Positions 59,080 to 64,000 of a stretch of DNA of 64,000 nt are shown in pieces. The position numbers and the translations under genes are program-made. Below the pieces are notes generated by a model that saw only the letters and a list, made by a program, of their open reading frames with translations, was not told the origin of the DNA and made no database searches. Each line of letters starts with the position of its first letter. Position 1 is the stretch's first letter. Source of the stretch: Rhizobium hidalgonense (GTDB taxonomy: Bacteria; Pseudomonadota; Alphaproteobacteria; Rhizobiales; Rhizobiaceae); NCBI RefSeq assembly GCF_002914525.1, contig NZ_LODW01000082.1:186001-250000 (forward strand). Direction: 5' to 3'.

Positions 59080-62000
59080 TCAATATTCCCGTTCATAGAC
59101 GATGCCCGCTTCGCCGGCGCCGTTGCCGCCGGCCGCGCCGCGGAGCTTGACGCCGCGGCCGACGTCGAGGTTGATGATCGCCTTAGCTCCGGCCGCACCG
59201 CCCTGCTGCAATTCGAAATAGGTGCGGTCGTTGAGATAACGGCCGACGCTGACGCTCGTCTGGCCCTTTGAATCGGTGCTGATATCGAGATCGTCGACGC
59301 CGAGCTGATTGCGCAGGCCTTCGAAAAGCGAGGTTGAGCGGTTGCCGGCCAGCTGGCTGACGGCGTCGGCGAGCTGGGCGATCTGCACCGGCGAAAGTTT
59401 TGACATCGACTGGCCGAAGATCAGCTGCGCCAGCACCTCATCCTGCGGCAGCTGCGGCGAGGAGGAGAAGGTAATCGCCGGATCGGTGGCGAGGCCCGCG
59501 ACGTCGACGGTCAGCGTCGTCGAGCCGGAGGTTGAGCTCGCTTCCATATCAAGGGCCGGCGTCAGGTCACCGGCAAATGTGATCCTGCTTTTGTCGGTAA
59601 AATCCAGACGGCGGTTGAGAATGGTCAGGCGGCCGCGGCGCATGGTAAATCCGCCGGTCACGATGGGTGCAGCCGCCGTTCCGCGGATCGTCACCTGGCC
59701 GCCGAGCTCGGCATCGATGCCGCGGCCGCGTGCAAAAATATGCGAAGGCGCGTCGATTACGAGATCGAGGGTCATCGTCGAGGATTTCTCGCCGGGTTTC
59801 CGCTCGCCATCGTCGCGCAACTGCGCAAGCACCGCTCGCGGCGCATTCTTGTGGCGGATATCGATTTCCCTGAGCGAGGTCGGCAATTTTTCAGGCACGG
59901 TGATCGAAGTCTTGTCCAGGCGAAGCTTGCCGCTCAATGTCGAATTCATGATCGGCCCGCGCAGACCGAGCGTGCCGTCGACCGTCGAGACGACAAGCGT
60001 CCCATCGACATAGACCGCCTTGTCGAGCTTGATCGAAATATCGACGGGAAAGCCGCCGGCCGGTTGGATGCCGATGGTGCCGCTCGCCGAAATCGTGCCG
60101 CCGCCACCGAGATTGCCGTTGAGGCGCGATATCACGGCCTGGCTGCCGTTGAAGGTGACGGCCGCCGTCAGATTGTTGACGGCGAGATTGCGCCGGACAT
60201 CGACCAGCTTCGCGCCTGTTGTCGAGACGGTGCCGTTGATGACGGGTGCTGCGGCCGTTCCGCCAACCTGCAGGTTGACGGTGGCGACGCCGTCGGCGAC
60301 GAGTCCCTGCTCCGCCAGCGGCGCGCCGAGCACGGCGAAGGGGAGATTGCCGTTGAAGCGCATGTCGAGGGCGCGATTGCCTGATATCACCACGCTGCCG
60401 CCGCCCTTCAGCGACATGCCGGCATCGCCGGCAAGGCTGGTGTCGACCGTCAACCTGTTTCCGGCAAGCTTGCCTGATGCACCGATGGTGAACGGCGAAA
60501 GGCCGGCGCCCTTTGTCTGGCTGGTTGCGGCGTTTTTCCAGTCGACCTTGAAATCGACTGAGGGCGCCGATAGCGCGCCGGTTGCCTTTGCGGTCGCCGA
60601 AACCGCGCCCTCGGCCGCAAGGCCCGGAACAAAGCCGTTGGCAATCGCAGCCGGAACATTGGCGGCATTGGCCGTGATATCGACGGCGCGGATCGACGTG
60701 CCGGCGATCGAAAGATTGCCGGCGGCTTTCACCGCAATGCCGCCGCCGCCGCTGAGATTGGCATCGAAATCGAGCCGGTCACCTGCGTATTTACCCGTCG
60801 CCGCCAGCGCCAGGCGGGAGAGGCCGGCAGCCTTGGTGTGGCTGGTTGCGGCATCTTTCCAATCGAGCTTGAAATCGACGATCGGATTGGTCGAGGTTCC
60901 CGAAGTGACGGCGCTTGCCGAAAGCGTGCCTTCGGCACCGAGACCGGGAACGAAGGCATTGGCGATATTGGCCGGCAGTGCGGGAATATCGGCATTGACC
61001 GAAAGGTCGCGGATGGCGGTACCCGCGATGGTGACGCCGCCGGTCGCCTTGGCCAGCACCCCGTCCTTGCCGGCAAGGTTGGCGTCGAAGTCGACCCGGT
61101 CATTGGCGTATTTTCCGGATGCCGCGGCATTCAGGCCCGAAAGGCCGCTGCTTTTGGTCTGGGCCGTGGCGGCGTTCTTCCAGTCGAGCTTGAAATCGAC
61201 GGCCGGTTTGAGCAGCGCGCCGGAGGCGGATGCCGTTCCCGACACCGTGCCTTCGGCGGCAAGACCGGGGACGAAGCCGTTGGCAAGGGCCGCGGGCAAG
61301 TTGTTGAGATCGGCCTTGACGTCAAGGTTGCGGAGCGACGTGCCTGACATGGCGACATTGCCCGCGGCTTTCAGCGAGAGGCCGTTCTGGCCGCCGAGAT
61401 TGGCATCGAAATCGAGCCGGTTGTCGGCCAAACGACCCGATGCGGCAAGCGCGAGGCCCGAGAGATGAGCAGTTCTCGTGTGGCTGGTCGCGGCATCCGT
61501 CCAGGCGAGTTTGAACTCGGCCGTCGGTGCGGCGATTTTGCCGGCGGCGGAAAGGCCGCCCGATATTGTGCCCTCTGCCGCTAGGTCAGGGACAAAGGCA
61601 TTGGCGAGACTGGCCGGAACCTTCCCGATCTCGGCATCGACCTTGACGCTGTCGATCGTCGTGCCGGCCAGCGCGACGTTACCATCGGCTTTCAACGACA
61701 GGCCCTTGTCGCCGCCCGCTGCCGCATTGAAATCAAGCTTGTTGTCGGCGAATTTTCCAGATGCGGTCATGTCGAGGCCCGCAAGGCCGGCACGTTTCGT
61801 GTGGCTCGTCGCCGCGTCTTTCCAATCAAGATCGAAATTCGCGGTTGGAGTCGAAAGCGAACCGCTCGCCGAGACCTTCCCGGAAATCATGCCTTCGGCT
61901 GCAAGATCGGCAACGAATCCGTTTGCCAGCCTTGCTGGAATATTTGCCAGCGTTGCATCGACCTTGATGTTCTCGACCGTCGTGCCTGATATGGCGACAT

Positions 62001-64000
62001 TGCCCGCGCTTTTCAGCGAGACACCTTCGTCACCGCTGGCCGCCGCGTTGAAATCAAGCTTGTTGTCGGCAAACTTTCCCGATGCGATCAGATCGACGGC
62101 GGCAAGGCCGGCCCGTTTCGTTTGGCTCGTCGCTGCCTTTTTCCAATCGAGATCGAAATTCGCAGTGGGAGCGGCTAAGGAACCTGCGGCCGAAAGCTTT
62201 CCGGAGATCGTGCCTTCGGCGGCGAGATCGGCGACGAAACTATTTGCGATACCAGCCGGAACATTCGCCAGCACTGCATCGACATTGGCGTTGCCGATTG
62301 TCGTATCTGTGATGTCGACATTGCCGTTTGCTTTCAGCGACAGCTTGTCGGCGCCCGATATCGCCGTGTCGAAATCGAGTTTGCTGTCGGCGAATTTTCC
62401 CGAAGCCTTCACGGCGAGATTCGCAAGGCCAGCCCGTTTCGTGTGGCTCGTTGCAGCACCTTTCCAATCGAGATCGAAATTGGCGATCGGAGCGGAAACG
62501 GGCCCGGTCGCCGAGACCTTTCCGGAAACCGTGCCTTCGGCGGCCAGATCGGCAACGAAACCATTGGCGATGCGGGCGGGCAGGTTGATTATATCGGCGT
62601 TAACATCCAGGACCAGTGCCTTTGGGTCGGCGAGCCCGACATTGCCGGCGGCCTTCAGCGACAGGCCGTCATCACTGCCCATCGTCGTATCGAAATCGAG
62701 CCTGTTGTCGGCGAACCTGCCGCCCGCAGTGATGCCGAGCGGCGCCAGCCCGGCGCCCTTGGTCTGGCCGGTCGTCGCATCCTTCCAGTCGAGCTTGAAA
62801 TCGGCGACGGGGGCGGCCGGCGTTCCTGTCACCGCAATCGTTCCGGAGATCGTGCCGCCAGCGGAAAGGTTCGGCACGAAACCATTGGCCAGCGCCGCCG
62901 GCAGTTCGTGGATGTCGGCATTGAGCTTCAGCGTCTCGCCGGCGGAACCGGTGACGCTCACAGAACCGGTGCCGGTCTTCAGCGTCAGCCCGTTCAGACT
63001 GGCGGCACCGCCGCCGATGGCGACCTTTGTCGGTGCGGCAAGCTCGACCGGGATATTGCGGGGGCTTGCCGAGAAGCGATCGAGGTTGAGGTCGATCACG
63101 CCGCCTGCGGCCTCGATATTGCCTGCCGCGACAACCGGATTGCCGTCATAGGCGGCATTCAGATCGAAATCGGTGTGGTTCTGCTGCTTGGTGAAACCGA
63201 GCGAAAGGTCGGCGAGCCTGTTTTCTCCGGCCGCCACCGCGTCGGCCTTGACCGTGCCGTTTGCCGCAAGGGCGCGGAGATCGCTGATGTTGACATCGAT
63301 ATCCGGCTTGACGATCGCAAGCGTGTCGCGGCGGATCGAGCCGCCCGATGCCAGTAGCTTCAGGGCGATCTTGCTGCCGTCGCTCTCGACGCCGAGCGAC
63401 CCCTTCAGATCGCCCTCAGCCTTTTGTCCGCCGAGGGCGGCGAGCAGGCCGATATTGGGGAAGTCGAAGCTCAGGGCGCCTGTCGGTTCCAGGGCCGGCG
63501 AAAAATCCAGATTGCCGGTCAGCCGGTTGCCGCCGATATCGGCGGTCAGCGCCGGAATGCTGATCTTGCCGTCTTCGGAGCGGATGTCGCCGTTGATGCC
63601 AATCGGCTGGCCATCGATCGTGCCGGTGGCGGCGATCTTGCCCTGCGGCGCCTTGGGATCGGCAAGACCCGACAGGTCGATATTAAGATTGCCGAGCACG
63701 CGGTCGGCCATCTCAACGCGGGGGGCCTTGAGATTGGCCGTCACCGAGATTGCCGGCAGCTCGCCGCCAACTCTCAACGCGTAACCAGCCCCGCCGCTAC
63801 CGCCAGTCATGAGTTTGCCGATGTCGGGCAGCCGGCCGGAGAGATCGGCATTCAACTTCGAGCCGTCGATCGCGACATTGCCGGAGGCCTCAAGCGTGCC
63901 GGAGTTCAAGACCAGGTTGGACAGCGCGAATTTCGATGGGATGGTGCCGGCCAGCTGGCTTTCGAGCGAGATCGGTCCGTCAAACCTGCCTGAGACCGCA
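59080..64000 (-). CDS. tamB: TamB-like translocation/assembly module protein (DUF490), N-terminus beyond window
   Basis: The reading frame runs open from the window edge to a stop at 59080-59082, at least 1638 codons, with only the N-terminal part missing. The C-terminal ~300 residues form the TamB/DUF490 domain (VINGTVSTTGAKLVDVRRNLAVNNLTAAV onward, then GGFTMRRGRLTILNRRLDFTDKSRITFAGD) and end GIVYEREY. The body is a beta-repeat protein resembling the lipid-bridge family that includes TamB and AsmA-like proteins. A tandem array of about 107-residue units fills much of it. TamB spans the periplasm and pairs with the outer-membrane TamA; tamA would lie further along the reverse strand but outside the window. 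Confidence 0.9.
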   Translation of the reverse strand, partial: AVSGRFDGPISLESQLAGTIPSKFALSNLVLNSGTLEASGNVAIDGSKLNADLSGRLPDIGKLMTGGSGGAGYALRVGGELPAISVTANLKAPRVEMADRVLGNLNIDLSGLADPKAPQGKIAATGTIDGQPIGINGDIRSEDGKISIPALTADIGGNRLTGNLDFSPALEPTGALSFDFPNIGLLAALGGQKAEGDLKGSLGVESDGSKIALKLLASGGSIRRDTLAIVKPDIDVNISDLRALAANGTVKADAVAAGENRLADLSLGFTKQQNHTDFDLNAAYDGNPVVAAGNIEAAGGVIDLNLDRFSASPRNIPVELAAPTKVAIGGGAASLNGLTLKTGTGSVSVTGSAGETLKLNADIHELPAALANGFVPNLSAGGTISGTIAVTGTPAAPVADFKLDWKDATTGQTKGAGLAPLGITAGGRFADNRLDFDTTMGSDDGLSLKAAGNVGLADPKALVLDVNADIINLPARIANGFVADLAAEGTVSGKVSATGPVSAPIANFDLDWKGAATSHTKRAGLANLAVKASGKFADSKLDFDTAISGADKLSLKANGNVDITDTTIGNANVDAVLANVPAGIANSFVADLAAEGTISGKLSAAGSLAAPTANFDLDWKKAATSQTKRAGLAAVDLIASGKFADNKLDFNAAASGDEGVSLKSAGNVAISGTTVENIKVDATLANIPARLANGFVADLAAEGMISGKVSASGSLSTPTANFDLDWKDAATSHTKRAGLAGLDMTASGKFADNKLDFNAAAGGDKGLSLKADGNVALAGTTIDSVKVDAEIGKVPASLANAFVPDLAAEGTISGGLSAAGKIAAPTAEFKLAWTDAATSHTRTAHLSGLALAASGRLADNRLDFDANLGGQNGLSLKAAGNVAMSGTSLRNLDVKADLNNLPAALANGFVPGLAAEGTVSGTASASGALLKPAVDFKLDWKNAATAQTKSSGLSGLNAAASGKYANDRVDFDANLAGKDGVLAKATGGVTIAGTAIRDLSVNADIPALPANIANAFVPGLGAEGTLSASAVTSGTSTNPIVDFKLDWKDAATSHTKAAGLSRLALAATGKYAGDRLDFDANLSGGGGIAVKAAGNLSIAGTSIRAVDITANAANVPAAIANGFVPGLAAEGAVSATAKATGALSAPSVDFKVDWKNAATSQTKGAGLSPFTIGASGKLAGNRLTVDTSLAGDAGMSLKGGGSVVISGNRALDMRFNGNLPFAVLGAPLAEQGLVADGVATVNLQVGGTAAAPVINGTVSTTGAKLVDVRRNLAVNNLTAAVTFNGSQAVISRLNGNLGGGGTISASGTIGIQPAGGFPVDISIKLDKAVYVDGTLVVSTVDGTLGLRGPIMNSTLSGKLRLDKTSITVPEKLPTSLREIDIRHKNAPRAVLAQLRDDGERKPGEKSSTMTLDLVIDAPSHIFARGRGIDAELGGQVTIRGTAAAPIVTGGFTMRRGRLTILNRRLDFTDKSRITFAGDLTPALDMEASSTSGSTTLTVDVAGLATDPAITFSSSPQLPQDEVLAQLIFGQSMSKLSPVQIAQLADAVSQLAGNRSTSLFEGLRNQLGVDDLDISTDSKGQTSVSVGRYLNDRTYFELQQGGAAGAKAIINLDVGRGVKLRGAAGGNGAGEAGIVYEREY
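60460..63020 (-). repeat. Tandem array of eight ~321-nt (107-residue) units inside tamB
   Basis: The same motif of about LDWK-[DNK]-AAT-[SA]-[HQ]-TK recurs eight times. Its equivalent base is at 60536, 60857, 61178, 61499, 61820, 62141, 62462 and 62783; every interval is exactly 321 nt. Units share FVxDLAAEGxxSG and ASGKFADxxLDFD segments. Outer limits are approximate. Confidence 0.9.

Noticed and set aside
61478..63151. A 557-codon forward frame opposite tamB
   Set aside because: Its length follows from the 321-nt repeat array on the other strand; the residues are low-complexity Ala/Ser/Pro text with no domain.

Overview
The window is about 64 kb of GC-rich chromosomal DNA from an alphaproteobacterium of the order Rhizobiales, most likely the Rhizobium leguminosarum/etli group. 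The evidence is the mdh-sucCDAB-lpdA order, the atpHAGDC operon next to priA, and several copies of the rhizobial intergenic mosaic element (RIME). No tRNA, rRNA, CRISPR array, intact insertion sequence or phage gene was found. Identifications rest on protein motifs and recollection of families; no database search was possible.

Layout. (1) 1-12.9 kb: the 3' end of zapE, then a TCA-cycle block (mdh, sucC, sucD, sucA, sucB, lpdA) with five small accessory genes and one SDR oxidoreductase between the enzymes, closed by a strong terminator. (2) 12.9-24.3 kb: a catabolic island with a GntR repressor, three reverse-strand enolase-superfamily dehydratases and, divergently, a complete CUT1-type sugar ABC transporter, a fourth dehydratase and an RraA-like protein. 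It looks like uptake and breakdown of an acid sugar or related compound that I cannot name. (3) 24.3-32.4 kb: housekeeping genes including cytochrome b561, a TraB/GumN protein, xerC, an acyltransferase, a GNAT protein, a DapA-like protein and priA. (4) 32.6-37.8 kb: the F1 ATP synthase operon atpHAGDC, with a small CPFCG protein between atpD and atpC. (5) 37.9-40.2 kb: two surface-polysaccharide genes.

(6) 40.3-44.0 kb: a thiamine-precursor ABC transporter (thiXZY-like) behind a TPP riboswitch and a truncated YkoF-like frame. A divergent soxR lies upstream, and its operator forms a MerR-type promoter aimed at the transporter. (7) 44.0-53.3 kb: an SDR, an ArsR/SqrR-like repressor with its own operator, then a formate module: an FdsR-like LysR regulator, fdsG, fdsB, fdsA, fdhD, fdsD and a decayed oxalate/formate antiporter. 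(8) 53.4-58.9 kb: a soluble double-PAS chemoreceptor and CheW, then arginine catabolism (rocF, rocD) with a divergent Lrp/AsnC regulator. (9) 59.1 kb to the end: a very long TamB-like gene, cut by the window edge, with eight tandem units spaced exactly 321 nt apart.

The most unusual observations are: a SoxR-type promoter oriented toward a TPP-riboswitch operon; a RIME copy that encodes the last 20 residues of the thiamine transporter ATPase; a hairpin between the Shine-Dalgarno sequence and start of sucA; the exact 107-residue periodicity in TamB; and the four-dehydratase island.
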